The notes under the pieces: generated by a model
What the model was told of the DNA's origin: nothing
What the model saw: the letters and a program-made list of their open reading frames with translations, nothing else
Databases searched by the model: none
Program-made: the position numbers and the translations under genes
In this document: positions 9,043 to 18,064 of the stretch, piece after piece
Layout of the letters: each line of letters opens with the position of its first letter
How positions within the stretch are numbered: position 1 is the stretch's first letter
Assembly: GCF_004331485.1 (NCBI RefSeq)
Contig: NZ_SJKD01000003.1
Coordinates: 682,001-746,000 of the forward strand
Source of the DNA: Kribbella capetownensis
GTDB taxonomy: Bacteria > Actinomycetota > Actinomycetes > Propionibacteriales > Kribbellaceae
Direction: 5' to 3'
DNA length: 64,000 nt

Positions 9043-9454
9043 ACTGATAGTCCTTCCGGATCCGGCCGTCCGCGCCGAGCACCAACAGGTCGATGCCCAC
9101 GGCAAGCACCTCTCCCCCGCTCGCCGGCACCATCTCCCAGCGCAGCTTCACCAGGTCGCTCAGCACCGCGGCCTCACCCCGCCGCCGGAACACGAACTCC
9201 CCCGGCGCCACGAACTCGTCGTACGCCCGCGTCACCCGTCGACTCAGCGCGTCATGACCACGAGCCTCCAACGCCGCGACCACCCCGATCTCTGCCGCCC
9301 GCGTCACCATCTCCTCCGGCGGCTCGAGCAGGTGCACACCGTCCTCGGTCCACAGTTCTTCGACCGCCTTCCGGCGTACGTCGGGATCGGGCTCGTTCCA
9401 CACCGCGACGTACCGATCGGCCAGTTCCTCGGCCGGGTTCTTCACATCGGACAA
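9029..9454 (-). CDS. SnoaL/NTF2-like protein
   Basis: The 141-residue protein begins with ATG after AGGAGG. The pattern ADRYVAVWNEPDPDVRRKAVEELWTEDGVHL is typical of the SnoaL-like/NTF2 fold, a small cone-shaped barrel used as an enzyme or ligand-binding scaffold; no catalytic residues can be assigned. Its last 14 bases overlap the end of the convergent UvrC-like gene. It is divergent from an XRE regulator with a 130-base shared promoter region, so it is the likely target of that regulator. Confidence 0.75.
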   Translation of the reverse strand: MSDVKNPAEELADRYVAVWNEPDPDVRRKAVEELWTEDGVHLLEPPEEMVTRAAEIGVVAALEARGHDALSRRVTRAYDEFVAPGEFVFRRRGEAAVLSDLVKLRWEMVPASGGEVLAVGIDLLVLGADGRIRKDYQFIEG

Positions 9455-9584
9455 GACGTTCCTCCTCGCAACCGGGACGACGTGGTGCCGCCCTGACTAC
9501 GACCTTGCCGAGGAGCCCTGCTCGCGACAATTCCCTGCCAGGTATAGCAGCGGAACTGTCGGTGCCATCGGTTAGACAGGACAG

Positions 9585-10376
9585 GTGCTGATCTCGACAC
9601 GTCCCTCCGAGCTGTCCGCCGGCCTCCGCCACTGGCGGACGCGCCGACGTGTCAGCCAACTGGAGCTCGCCGTACGCGCCGGCACGACCCAACGCCACGT
9701 CAGCTTCATCGAGAGCGGCCGCTCGGTCCCCGGCCGCGAGATGGTCATCCGGCTGACCGAGTCGCTCCAACTCCCGCTGCGCGACCGCAACGCTTTGCTG
9801 CTGGCGGGTGGGTACGCCCCTGCGTACGACGAGACGCCGTACGACGATGTGGGTCTTGGGGCGATCCGGACGGCGCTGACCGAGATCCTCGAGGGCCACC
9901 GCCCGTACCCGGCTGTCGTCGTCGACCGGCGCGGTGACCTGGTGCTCGCGAACCGGGCCTTCCACGTCCTCACCGCCGGGAGCTCGGACGCTCTGCTGAC
10001 CGCGCCGATCAACGTCCCGCGCCTGCTCCTCCACCCCGACGGACTTGCGCCCCGGATCCTCAACTTTCCCCAATGGTCCTGGCATGTCATTGACGCACTG
10101 ACGCGCGAGGCCTTGCAGAACCCAGCTCCCGAGTCCGATGCCCTCATCGAGGAACTCACCGCCCTGGTCCCACCGCGACCCGACCTCACGCCCGACCACC
10201 TGGGGTTCGCCGTACCGCTGCGGCTCCGATCCGCCCAGGGCGACCTGCGCCTCATCACGACCCTCACGCGCTTCGGCACGGCTGTGGACGTCACTGTGTC
10301 CGAGCTGCGCATGGAGGCGTTCCTTCCCGCCGATCCCTCGACCGCCGCTGCGCTCCAGCGGCTGGATCCGGTCTGA
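9585..10376 (+). CDS. XRE-family regulator with MmyB-like ligand-binding domain
   Basis: Starting at GTG, the 263-residue protein has an N-terminal helix-turn-helix (VSQLELAVRAGTTQRHVSFIESGRSVP, residues about 22-50) and a C-terminal MmyB/PAS-like domain (AVVVDRRGDLVLANRAF onward, residues about 105-255). In characterised relatives that domain binds a small hydrophobic ligand. TAGACA six bases upstream of the GTG suggests a leaderless mRNA. It is divergent from the SnoaL-like gene, a frequent pairing in actinomycetes, and probably controls it. Confidence 0.82.
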   Translation: MLISTRPSELSAGLRHWRTRRRVSQLELAVRAGTTQRHVSFIESGRSVPGREMVIRLTESLQLPLRDRNALLLAGGYAPAYDETPYDDVGLGAIRTALTEILEGHRPYPAVVVDRRGDLVLANRAFHVLTAGSSDALLTAPINVPRLLLHPDGLAPRILNFPQWSWHVIDALTREALQNPAPESDALIEELTALVPPRPDLTPDHLGFAVPLRLRSAQGDLRLITTLTRFGTAVDVTVSELRMEAFLPADPSTAAALQRLDPV

Positions 10377-10385
10377 TCCCGGACG

Positions 10386-10405
10386 TGCCGGCAGCGGGGC
10401 CGGCA
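10386..10405 (+). terminator. Short terminator-like hairpin after the XRE gene
   Basis: A 7-bp perfect GC-rich stem (TGCCGGC/GCCGGCA) with a 6-nt loop lies 10 bases past the XRE stop codon. There is no T-run, so termination strength is uncertain. Confidence 0.4.
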
Positions 10406-10449
10406 TTATGCTTCAGCGGGTTGGGATGTGAGCTCGAGGAGAGGACGGC

Positions 10450-10737
10450 ATGGTCACCGCGATCGTGTTCATCAAGGCCGACGTCGCACGGATCCCGGAG
10501 GTCGCCGAGCAGGTGGCGGCGATCGAGGGTGTCAGCGAGGTGTACTCCGTCACCGGCGGGCTCGACCTGATCGCGATGGTCCGGGTCGCCCACCACGAGG
10601 ACCTCGCCACCGTCATCCCCGACCACGTCAACCGGGTGCCCGGCGTCGTCAGTACCGAGACCCACATCGCGTTCCGGGCGTACTCCTCGCACGACCTCGA
10701 GGCAGCCTTCAGCCTCGGCCAAGAGGACGGCATCTGA
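10450..10737 (+). CDS. Stand-alone Lrp/AsnC ligand-binding (RAM) domain protein
   Basis: The 95-residue protein has a good Shine-Dalgarno (GAGGAGAGG). It consists of the beta-alpha-beta-beta-alpha-beta RAM fold of Lrp/AsnC regulators (EGVSEVYSVTGGLDLIAMVRV, then IPDHVNRVPGVVSTETHIAF) without the DNA-binding helix-turn-helix. Such proteins assemble into ring oligomers and bind amino acids or modulate full-length Lrp proteins. Streptomyces has a very similar small protein near its trpD/qcr region (SCO2140, from memory), so it belongs to the conserved block. Confidence 0.82.
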   Translation: MVTAIVFIKADVARIPEVAEQVAAIEGVSEVYSVTGGLDLIAMVRVAHHEDLATVIPDHVNRVPGVVSTETHIAFRAYSSHDLEAAFSLGQEDGI

Positions 10738-10775
10738 CGCAGTAAAACGACCGCTCGACTGACACGCGCCGAAGT

Positions 10776-10790
10776 TACCGTGACTTCATG
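10776..10790 (+). promoter_or_regulatory. -10 element of leaderless promoter, DUF2510 gene
   Basis: TACCGT ends 6 bases before the ATG of the long DUF2510 gene and no ribosome site is present, so a leaderless start is likely. Confidence 0.42.
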
Positions 10791-13700
10791 AGCAACCCTC
10801 CCGCAGGCTGGTACCCGGACCCCACCGGCCAGCCCAACACCATCCGCTGGTGGAACGGGACCCAATGGACCAACCGCACCGAACACGAGCACCCCACCGC
10901 CGACCCCGCACAGCCCGCGGGCGGCGGCAGCACCACCCAGGCACAGCCTGCGGGCGAGACCACCACGAGTTCGGCACCGAGTGCCAACGAGCCGGCTGAC
11001 CACATGCCGTCCGTCGAGCAGCACACGCCACAAGCCAACCTGGACCCAGCAGACCGCCCCCGCGCGACCTGGAACCCCCAGCTGGTTACTCCCACGTCCC
11101 CAGACCAGTGGGCCCCCCGCAACCCCCAGGACCCCTCACAAGACCACCCCGACATCCAGACCCTCAAGCCGCAGGACCCGGCGAACCAACCCAACGAAAA
11201 CGCGGGCCAGCCGCCCGACTGGGCAACCCACCAGGCCAGCCAAACCTGGGGAGTCAAACAAGCCGACGCCAACGAAGCCCAGCGCCTCTGGGGCGTCCAG
11301 CAACCCCCCACCTCCGACGACAAGCAGAACCCCGGCACTCCCAGCGACGACCAAACTCCGCCCGGAGAACACCCGTCGCGCCAGGCAACCGCAAAAGAAA
11401 CAGCCGCTGAAAGATGGGGCGAAACCCCACAAGTAACCGGCCGCACCTCAACCAACGCCCCGAACACCACCCCGTCGGTCCAACATCCCCCAGCCGACCA
11501 CCCCACCGCGCAGCCTCAGGCGGAGCAGCAACCCAACAACTCCTCGCCAAGCCGCGAACAAGTCCCCACCAGCTCGGCCAACCAGGCAACCGACGCCCCT
11601 CGCCGCAACGCAACCGACGAGACCTCGCGACCGCTCGCGCAGCAGAAGCCCAGCGACGCCAGCGATCAGGCACCGACAGAGTCGCCAACCCAGCAAACCT
11701 CAGGGGACAGCAACCAACCAACCGCCCCACAGGCACCCCAGACCATCGACGCTGACCAGTCAACCGCCACCCGTCCGCGCACCGCACAACAAGCAGCCGA
11801 CGAGGCCTGGCAAAGCCACCCCCAGCCGACCACCGGCGACGCCAGCACCGACATCGGTGCCGAGGCGACCGCCGAGTCGCCGACCCAGCACGCAGCCGGC
11901 GACGCCGGGACCAACGCTGATCCTCACGGCAGGGCGCAGCAAGCACCGGACCAGCCCCCGACAACCGCCGTACAAACGAACGCCGATGCCGAGCCGGCCG
12001 ACGCCGGGTCAGCAATACAGCAAACGACCAACGGCGCCCCGCAGGCGAACCACAACCCGTGGGTCCGCGATTCCAACGAGGCCACCAACCAGCCGAACAC
12101 CGAGCCAAGCGGGCAGACGCCCAGCGACGACCACTCGACCGACGCAGGCCAGGTGGACGACCCGACCCCGGCTGGTGCAGAACAAACAACTGACGAGACC
12201 ACGGACGCACGTGCGGAACAGGCAACCGACGAGACCTCCAGCAGTCGTCCCGATCAGGCAGCCGACGACCCGCAGCCCACAAACGTTGTCCCATTGGGCG
12301 TAGCGCGGCCTGGTAGCCCAGCAACGGATCCCGACGACCAGACGGACGCGAACAACCCGCAACCGACCGCTGCCCCATCGGCTGACGACGTACAGCAGCA
12401 CCCGGACGACGCGCAGCAGGCGACCGCCGAGCCATCGAGCGGCGGACAGACCGAGAGCGACGAGCAGACAGGAACCGGTACGCCGACCGCCGCCGGACCA
12501 CCCCGCGGCGCGGACGAGACGCCTACCGCCGGCGAGAACCCCGTACCGCCGAGCGGCGCGCAGACGACGGTTAGTAGCTCGGTGACCGCCGGTCCTTGGA
12601 CCGACGGCGAGCAGACGGGTGCCGGCCGGGACAACGCCGTACCGCCGAACACCCAGCAGACCGATAGCGGTGAGCAAACGACGAGCGGTAGGTCTGTGGC
12701 CGCCGGACCTTGGGGCGACGGCCAAGCAGTGACCGCCGACCGGACGGATGCCGGAGCCCGCGGCGGGGAGCAGTCGGCTGGTGGCTCGTGGGGTGGAGAG
12801 CCGACTGGTGGTGCGGCTCGGGGAGGCGGAGAGCAGCCGGAGGCGGACGACGCGCGAGGCAGCGCTGGCTCATGGGGTGGTGGTCAGCAGACCGGTGGTC
12901 AGGCGAACGCCGGGTCGTGGGGTGACGGTGGACAGGCAAGCGGTGACGGCTGGGGGCGTCAACCGCAGGCCGGCGGTCAGGCCGGAGCCGGGGCGTGGGA
13001 GCGCGGACAGCAGGCAGGTGATGGCCAAGCGAACGGTGGCCCCTCGCGCGGCGCCGAGCAGACCGGTGGTGACGGCTGGGGTCGTGAACAGCAGGGCGGT
13101 GGCCAGGCTGGAGTCGGGTCGTGGGGTGGCGGGCAGCGAGCTGGTAGTGGTCAGGAGAGCGCTGGGGCCTGGGGTGGCGGTGGTCAGGCAGGTGGTGGCG
13201 GCTGGGGGCGGGAACCGCGGGAGGGTGGGCGGGCCGGTGGTGACGGGCGCGCCGGTGGTGATGGGTGGGGTGGTGGATCGGAGGCCGGCGAGCAGACGGT
13301 TTCTGGAGCCCGGAGTGGCGGGCCGGCGGGTGGTGGGTCGGACGCTGGTGGCGAGCAGGCGGCTGGTGGTGGGTCGGTGACTGCTGGACCGTGGGGTCGT
13401 CAGCCGGAGGCGAGTGGTGAGCACGCGGCCGGCGGGGCGTGGGGTGGCGGGGAGCAGGCCAGCGGTGGACAGGCATGGGGTGCGCAGGCGGCTGGCGGTG
13501 CGGGCTGGGGGCGGCGGGAGCAGGGTGCTGGTGCAGGGGCGGCTGGTGCAGGGGCGGCTGGTGCAGGGGCGGCCGGTGCAGGGGCAGTTGGTAGTCGGGC
13601 CTGGGGTGGGCAAGCCGCCGATGGCACCTGGGGTCGGCAGCAAGGTGGGGCTGACGGATGGGGCCGCAAGCAGCAGGGTGGTGGAGTTGGCGAGTCGGGC

Positions 13701-14516
13701 AGGCGGCAGGGTGGGGCTGACGGATGGGGCCGCCAGCAACAGGGCGGCGGATCGGGTAGGCAGCAGGGTGGGAGGAAGAGGTCTGGTGGGGCTGGGGGCA
13801 GGGTTTGGTTGATGGTGGGTGGGGCTGTCGCGTGCGTGATGTTGGTGATTGCTGGGTTCTTTGTGATCACTTCGGGGGACGACGAGAAGGCCGAGCCGGA
13901 GAACCAGCCGACCAGTCAGCCGACGGTTGAGCCGAGTGGGACGCAGCCGACGGGGCAGCCGAGTGCCTCGGGGACTACCACGCCGGGGCAGTCGAAGAAT
14001 CCGAAGTTGCATGAGGGTGAGCGGATCTCGTCGGACGCGATCTCGTTCCCGCGCCGTAGTTCGCCGTGGTCCGACCGGAAGCGGCTCGTACCGCAACTGC
14101 AGAACTCCAGCGGCCAGTACATGCTCCTGCAGGCGAACTTCGACGGCCAGAACGACTGGTACGCCGACATCTTCGTCGGCGCGCTCGGTACCGCCTCAGG
14201 CTTCAACGGCGAGCCGAAGGCGACCGCGGGATGGCTTTCGCGCGAGGTGCAGACGTCGATGTACGGCGACGTACCGGTCACGTTCAAGAGCGCCGGGAGC
14301 GGGGCGGTGACGCGGTCCGGCAAGCCGGGGTGGTTCATCCAGCAGACAGTGACGGCGAAGTCGACCCAGTTGACCGCCCGAGTGCTTAGGCTAACGGTGG
14401 CCGTCTTCGACCTCGGTGACGGGACCGCCGTCGCGTACATCAGCGACATACCGATCAACCGGCCGGATCTGAGGACCGCCGAGAGCCAGGCCTACAAGGG
14501 AATCAACGTTGGCTGA
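10788..14516 (+). CDS. Giant DUF2510 membrane protein with Trp-Gly-rich disordered region
   Basis: The 1242-residue protein begins with a DUF2510 motif (PAGWYPDPTGQPNTIRWWNGTQWT). Nearly 1000 low-complexity residues follow: first rich in Gln/Pro/Thr/Asn/Ala (to about residue 620), then Gly-rich with a recurrent WG dipeptide every 10-20 residues (QAGVGSWGGGQ, GGDGWGREQQ). One membrane helix lies at about residues 1004-1030. The roughly 210-residue extracytoplasmic C-terminal domain (HEGERISSDAISFPRR through AVFDLGDGTAVAYISDIPINRP) resembles that of the next gene. The disordered part would be cytoplasmic. Function unknown. It overlaps the next gene by 8 bases, so the two are co-translated. Confidence 0.8.
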   Translation: MSNPPAGWYPDPTGQPNTIRWWNGTQWTNRTEHEHPTADPAQPAGGGSTTQAQPAGETTTSSAPSANEPADHMPSVEQHTPQANLDPADRPRATWNPQLVTPTSPDQWAPRNPQDPSQDHPDIQTLKPQDPANQPNENAGQPPDWATHQASQTWGVKQADANEAQRLWGVQQPPTSDDKQNPGTPSDDQTPPGEHPSRQATAKETAAERWGETPQVTGRTSTNAPNTTPSVQHPPADHPTAQPQAEQQPNNSSPSREQVPTSSANQATDAPRRNATDETSRPLAQQKPSDASDQAPTESPTQQTSGDSNQPTAPQAPQTIDADQSTATRPRTAQQAADEAWQSHPQPTTGDASTDIGAEATAESPTQHAAGDAGTNADPHGRAQQAPDQPPTTAVQTNADAEPADAGSAIQQTTNGAPQANHNPWVRDSNEATNQPNTEPSGQTPSDDHSTDAGQVDDPTPAGAEQTTDETTDARAEQATDETSSSRPDQAADDPQPTNVVPLGVARPGSPATDPDDQTDANNPQPTAAPSADDVQQHPDDAQQATAEPSSGGQTESDEQTGTGTPTAAGPPRGADETPTAGENPVPPSGAQTTVSSSVTAGPWTDGEQTGAGRDNAVPPNTQQTDSGEQTTSGRSVAAGPWGDGQAVTADRTDAGARGGEQSAGGSWGGEPTGGAARGGGEQPEADDARGSAGSWGGGQQTGGQANAGSWGDGGQASGDGWGRQPQAGGQAGAGAWERGQQAGDGQANGGPSRGAEQTGGDGWGREQQGGGQAGVGSWGGGQRAGSGQESAGAWGGGGQAGGGGWGREPREGGRAGGDGRAGGDGWGGGSEAGEQTVSGARSGGPAGGGSDAGGEQAAGGGSVTAGPWGRQPEASGEHAAGGAWGGGEQASGGQAWGAQAAGGAGWGRREQGAGAGAAGAGAAGAGAAGAGAVGSRAWGGQAADGTWGRQQGGADGWGRKQQGGGVGESGRRQGGADGWGRQQQGGGSGRQQGGRKRSGGAGGRVWLMVGGAVACVMLVIAGFFVITSGDDEKAEPENQPTSQPTVEPSGTQPTGQPSASGTTTPGQSKNPKLHEGERISSDAISFPRRSSPWSDRKRLVPQLQNSSGQYMLLQANFDGQNDWYADIFVGALGTASGFNGEPKATAGWLSREVQTSMYGDVPVTFKSAGSGAVTRSGKPGWFIQQTVTAKSTQLTARVLRLTVAVFDLGDGTAVAYISDIPINRPDLRTAESQAYKGINVG
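13531..13590 (+). repeat. Four tandem 15-bp repeats inside the DUF2510 gene
   Basis: GTGCAGGGGCGGCTG is repeated four times head to tail, the first two copies exact and the last two with one and two changes. It encodes GAGAA repeated in frame. Because the unit is a multiple of three, slippage would change protein length without a frameshift. Confidence 0.9.
13644..13733 (+). repeat. 24-bp exact direct repeat, 66 bp apart, inside the DUF2510 gene
   Basis: The 24-base segment starting GGTGGGGCTGACGG occurs at 13644-13667 and 13710-13733. It encodes GGADGWGR within the QQGGADGWGR blocks. The 66-base spacing is in frame, consistent with internal duplication of a sequence module. Confidence 0.85.
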
Positions 14517-16479
14517 GAACGAAGACCAGACCCCACAACCGCCCCAGCGCCCTCCGGCGCGGCACAGCGCACCCCCACAACCGCCCGCCGGCTACAACCG
14601 CTCGGACGCTGACCCTCGCGATCCCTCATCAGGAGATCCGCGCGGGCCGTACGACGCGACTGATGCGCACGGGCAGTCCCGGCCGGGTGATGCGCTCGGG
14701 CAGTCCGAGGCGGGTGAGTCGCTTGGGCAGTCTGGGGACTCGTTGTCCGGTACGTCGCCTGCGCCGGCGGCACCGGATGCGTGGTTCACGTCTGCACCGC
14801 CGTCGGCCGCGGATCGGCGGCACGCGGTCCCGGATCCGCTGGATCATGAGCCGCTGAGTGGGACGTCTGGTGGGCTGGGTGCGTCGTCTGATCCGTTGTT
14901 CGGTCAGTCCCCCGCCCCTGCGCCGCCGCCTCCTCCCCCGCCGCCACGTTCATCCAGTCCGTCGCACGGACAACCGCCGGCGCAGCAGTACAGCCAGCCG
15001 CAGCAGCCCAGTCAGCAGTACGGCGGACAGCCGCAGAGCCAGCCGTACGGCGGGGAGTCGGGAGTCGGGCAGCCAACCCAGCAGGGTGCTAGCCAGCAGC
15101 CTGGCTATCAGCAGGCGCAGCAGCCGGGCCGGCCGCAGCACGCGGCTCAGCCGCCGGCCTCGCCTCAGCAAGGTCAGCAGCCGTATGGCGCTCAGCCGCA
15201 ACGGCCAGCGTCCGCGGCACAGCCCCAGCACCCGGGTCAGCCGCAGCAGCCGGATCAGCCGCCGTATGGGCAGCAGCCACAGGCTCAGCAGCCGGGTCAG
15301 CGGGCCTACGGGCAGCCGCCGCCTGCCCAGCACTCCGGGCAGGGTCCGGCGCAGCAACCGCAGACGCAGCGCCCGGGTCAGCCGCCGTACGGACAGCAGC
15401 CCGCGCAGGCGGGGCAGCAGCACGGGCCGTCCGGGTCGCAGGCGTACGGCGCGGGTGCGGGTGCGCAGGGTCTTGGGGGTCCGGGAGCGGGCCAGCACGC
15501 TGGGCAGGCGTCGTACGGGCAGCAGCCCGGGCCGGCGCCGTATGGACAGGCCGGGCAGCCGTCGTACGGGCCGGCCGGTCAGGCGTACGGGCAGCAGTCC
15601 GGGGCGGGGGCGCAGGCGTATGGGCAACTGCCGTCGGGACAGCATGCGGGACAGGCGTCGCACGGGCAGGCGGGGTACGGCTCGGGTGGTGAGGACGAGG
15701 GGTATGGGATTACGAAGCCACGGCGGCGGAGTGGTGGTGGTAAGGCTTCGCTGGATGCGGCTGCGAGGGCTCGGTTGATTGGGGCTCTGGTGCTGGTCGT
15801 CGCCGCGCTTGCCACGACCGGGCTGAGCGTCGGCTGGATCTGGACGAAGGCCGACGCGGTCACCCCGGTCGCCTTGCCGACCGGGATCTCGAAGCCGTTG
15901 CAAACGGTGTCCCCATCGGTGAAGCCGTCGGAGACCCCGCCGCCGATCGGCAAGGTGCTCGGTACCGAACTGATTGCCGCCAACAACGACACGATGCCGA
16001 TCATGAGCTCGGCCTGGCAGAACCAGGACGCGCAGCGGTCCGGGGTGTACGGCGGCGCCGCGATCTTCTTCGTCGTCCACAAGGACTACACCGGCCAGAA
16101 GGGCGTCGACTGGGGCAACTATGTCTCGTTCGGCCAGCTCGCCCCGGACATCAAGTTCAGTACGACGCCGGCCGGCCTGAAGGAGGCCGCGGTCCAGGCG
16201 GGTACGCGGGCGATCGTCGGCCTGTACTCGAAGGACGCGAAGCTGTCCGGCACCACGCACAAGGCGATCACGATCAACGGCCACAAGGGGCACGAGATCA
16301 CCACCAAGGTGGCGGTCAGCGTACCCAAGCTGAAGGAGACGTTCTCCACGATCATGATCGTGGTGATCGACCGCGGCGACGGCACCGCGATGGTGTCGAT
16401 CGCCGACATCGCCGGCAGCACCCCGGCCTGGCAGCAGATCTGGCGCAACAAGGTCAAGCAGATCAAGCTCAACGGCTAG
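14509..16479 (+). CDS. Single-pass membrane protein with Tyr/Gln/Pro-rich disordered region
   Basis: Start is a TTG overlapping the previous stop by 8 bases, with AAGGG eight bases upstream. The 656-residue protein has a long cytoplasmic low-complexity region rich in Gln, Pro and Gly with repeated YGQ/PYG units (QPPYGQQPQ, QRAYGQPPP). A membrane helix follows at about residues 419-445 (RLIGALVLVVAALATTGLSVGWIWT), then a roughly 200-residue extracytoplasmic domain ending IDRGDGTAMVSIADIAGS. That ending parallels the DGTAVAYISDI segment of the preceding protein, so the two are probably distant paralogues with differently evolved disordered tails. No enzymatic motif is visible; function unknown. 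Confidence 0.78.
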   Translation: MAENEDQTPQPPQRPPARHSAPPQPPAGYNRSDADPRDPSSGDPRGPYDATDAHGQSRPGDALGQSEAGESLGQSGDSLSGTSPAPAAPDAWFTSAPPSAADRRHAVPDPLDHEPLSGTSGGLGASSDPLFGQSPAPAPPPPPPPPRSSSPSHGQPPAQQYSQPQQPSQQYGGQPQSQPYGGESGVGQPTQQGASQQPGYQQAQQPGRPQHAAQPPASPQQGQQPYGAQPQRPASAAQPQHPGQPQQPDQPPYGQQPQAQQPGQRAYGQPPPAQHSGQGPAQQPQTQRPGQPPYGQQPAQAGQQHGPSGSQAYGAGAGAQGLGGPGAGQHAGQASYGQQPGPAPYGQAGQPSYGPAGQAYGQQSGAGAQAYGQLPSGQHAGQASHGQAGYGSGGEDEGYGITKPRRRSGGGKASLDAAARARLIGALVLVVAALATTGLSVGWIWTKADAVTPVALPTGISKPLQTVSPSVKPSETPPPIGKVLGTELIAANNDTMPIMSSAWQNQDAQRSGVYGGAAIFFVVHKDYTGQKGVDWGNYVSFGQLAPDIKFSTTPAGLKEAAVQAGTRAIVGLYSKDAKLSGTTHKAITINGHKGHEITTKVAVSVPKLKETFSTIMIVVIDRGDGTAMVSIADIAGSTPAWQQIWRNKVKQIKLNG

Positions 16480-16504
16480 CCACCGGGCGACCGAAAACAG
16501 AAGA

Positions 16505-16529
16505 GCCGGCGGGGAGCACCCCCGTCGGC
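16505..16529 (-). terminator. Terminator between the convergent membrane-protein and trpD genes
   Basis: A 10-bp stem with one G-T pair (GCCGGCGGGG with CCCCGTCGGC) lies 23 bases past the trpD stop. On the minus strand it is followed by a T-rich stretch (CTTCTGTTTTC), so it fits trpD termination best but could also act for the plus-strand gene. Confidence 0.6.
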
Positions 16530-16551
16530 CCGATCCGGATCACCCAAGCAG

Positions 16552-17592
16552 TCAGCGCACCTCAGCACACGCCGCGATCCACCGATCCAAAGTCTCCTTC
16601 GCCGCCCCCGAATCGATCGCCTCCGCGGCCCGGTCCATCCCGGCCCGGATTCGCGCGGTGATCGGTCCTTCGGTCGGCTCGTACGCCGCCAGCGCAGCAC
16701 CGGCGTTCAGCAGTACGACGTCCCGCACGGCACCCGGCTCGCCCTCGAGCAGCGCCCGCACAACCTTCGCGTTGAAAGCAGCATCCGCGCCACGCAACGC
16801 CTCCGCAGTCACCGGCTCGATCCCCAGCTCCCGCGGGTCGACCGTGAACGGACCGTCGACCGTTCCCCCGCCAACAATCCACACCTGCGACGTGGTCCGG
16901 GTGGTCAACTCGTCCAGCCCGTCATCGCCGTGGAACACCAACGCGTCAATCCCACGCCGCGCCAGCACCCCGGCCATCAGCCCGGCGATCCGCGCGTCCC
17001 CGACCCCAACGGCCTGTGCGGACGGATCACCCGGGTTCGCCAACGGGCCGAGGAAGTTGAACGTCGTCGGTACGCCGAGCTCCCGCCGAGGTACGGCGGC
17101 ATGCCGCAGCGCCGGGTGGAACGCGGGCGCGAAACAGAACGTGATCCCGGCCCGCTCCCCCACCTCCGCGACCTGCGCTGCAGTGAGGTCGAGCGGAATC
17201 CCGAGCTCCTCGAGTACGTCGGCCGCACCGCAAGCCGATGAGGCCGCGCGGTTGCCGTGCTTGACCACCTTCGCGCCGGCGCCCGCGGCAACGATCGCCG
17301 ACATCGTGCTGATGTTCACTGTGTGGGCTTGGTCACCACCGGTGCCGACCACGTCCAGGGTCCGGCCCGGGACCGAGACCCGGGTGGCGAAGTCGCGCAT
17401 CGTCGCGACCAGGCCCTCCACCTCGGTCACCGTCTCGCCCTTGGACCGCAGCGCGATCACGAACCCCGCGAGCTGCGCCGGCGACGCCGCGCCGGACAGG
17501 ATCTGCTCCATCGCCCACGCGGTGGCGGACGCCTCCAGGTCCTCGCGCCGCAACAGCGGATTGAGCACCTGGGGCCAGGTGTAGGCAGGCAT
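16552..17592 (-). CDS. trpD: Anthranilate phosphoribosyltransferase
   Basis: The 346-residue enzyme transfers phosphoribose from PRPP to anthranilate, the second step of tryptophan synthesis from chorismate. Family signatures are all present: [17 protein letters not shown] (PRPP-binding GTGGD), [23 protein letters not shown] (the KHGNR anthranilate site), [10 protein letters not shown], and [12 protein letters not shown] with the magnesium-binding acidic residues. Length is standard. It lies 6 bases after the receiver-domain gene on the same strand. The other trp genes are not in the window; trpD adjoining ctaE/qcr is the actinobacterial arrangement. Confidence 0.96.
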   Translation of the reverse strand: MPAYTWPQVLNPLLRREDLEASATAWAMEQILSGAASPAQLAGFVIALRSKGETVTEVEGLVATMRDFATRVSVPGRTLDVVGTGGDQAHTVNISTMSAIVAAGAGAKVVKHGNRAASSACGAADVLEELGIPLDLTAAQVAEVGERAGITFCFAPAFHPALRHAAVPRRELGVPTTFNFLGPLANPGDPSAQAVGVGDARIAGLMAGVLARRGIDALVFHGDDGLDELTTRTTSQVWIVGGGTVDGPFTVDPRELGIEPVTAEALRGADAAFNAKVVRALLEGEPGAVRDVVLLNAGAALAAYEPTEGPITARIRAGMDRAAEAIDSGAAKETLDRWIAACAEVR

Positions 17593-17598
17593 GGTGCG

Positions 17599-18018
17599 TC
17601 AGGCGGTGGTGGCAGGCAGGGTCGCCAGCCGCTGCCGGAGCAGGTCCGCGGTGACCTCGGCCATCCGCACCGGGTCGATCGGGTGCGAGACCGCGCCCTC
17701 GGCCCGCGACCACGTCGCCAGCCACGCGTCCTGCGGGCGGCCGGTGATGACGAGGACCGGCGGGCACTCGAAGATCTCGTCCTTCAGCTGCCGGGCGATG
17801 CCCATGCCGCCGGCCGGAACCGCTTCGCCGTCCAGGATGGCCAGGTCGATCCCACCCTTGTCCATGGACTTGATCACGGCCGGCTCGGTCGCGCACTCGA
17901 CGTACTCGAGCTCGGGCAGATCAGCGGCGGGCCGCTTGCCCAACGCCAGCCGGACGGACTCCCGCGTCGTGCGGTCGTCGCTGTAGACCAGCACCTTCAG
18001 CGGACGCTCTGAACTCAT
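17599..18018 (-). CDS. Stand-alone receiver-like domain, atypical (conserved Lys replaced)
   Basis: The 139-residue protein has a response-regulator receiver fold without an output domain. The acidic pair is present (VLVYSDDRTTRESV), as is an Asp at the phospho-acceptor position (GIDLAILDGEAVPAGG) and the Thr of beta-4 (VLVITGRPQ). Where receivers have the conserved Lys-Pro of beta-5, the sequence reads AVSHPIDP, so Lys is replaced by His and classical phosphorylation switching is doubtful. It ends 6 bases before trpD and is presumably co-transcribed with it. Homologues sit at the same place in other actinomycetes; no role is known to me. Confidence 0.75.
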   Translation of the reverse strand: MSSERPLKVLVYSDDRTTRESVRLALGKRPAADLPELEYVECATEPAVIKSMDKGGIDLAILDGEAVPAGGMGIARQLKDEIFECPPVLVITGRPQDAWLATWSRAEGAVSHPIDPVRMAEVTADLLRQRLATLPATTA

Positions 18019-18064
18019 CGATCCATCCCAAGCTGTGTTCTAAGAAGACTGGACACGGCGAATG

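Noticed and set aside
13531-13590. Tandem repeats as a CRISPR-like array
   Set aside because: Units are contiguous without spacers and encode an in-frame GAGAA repeat.
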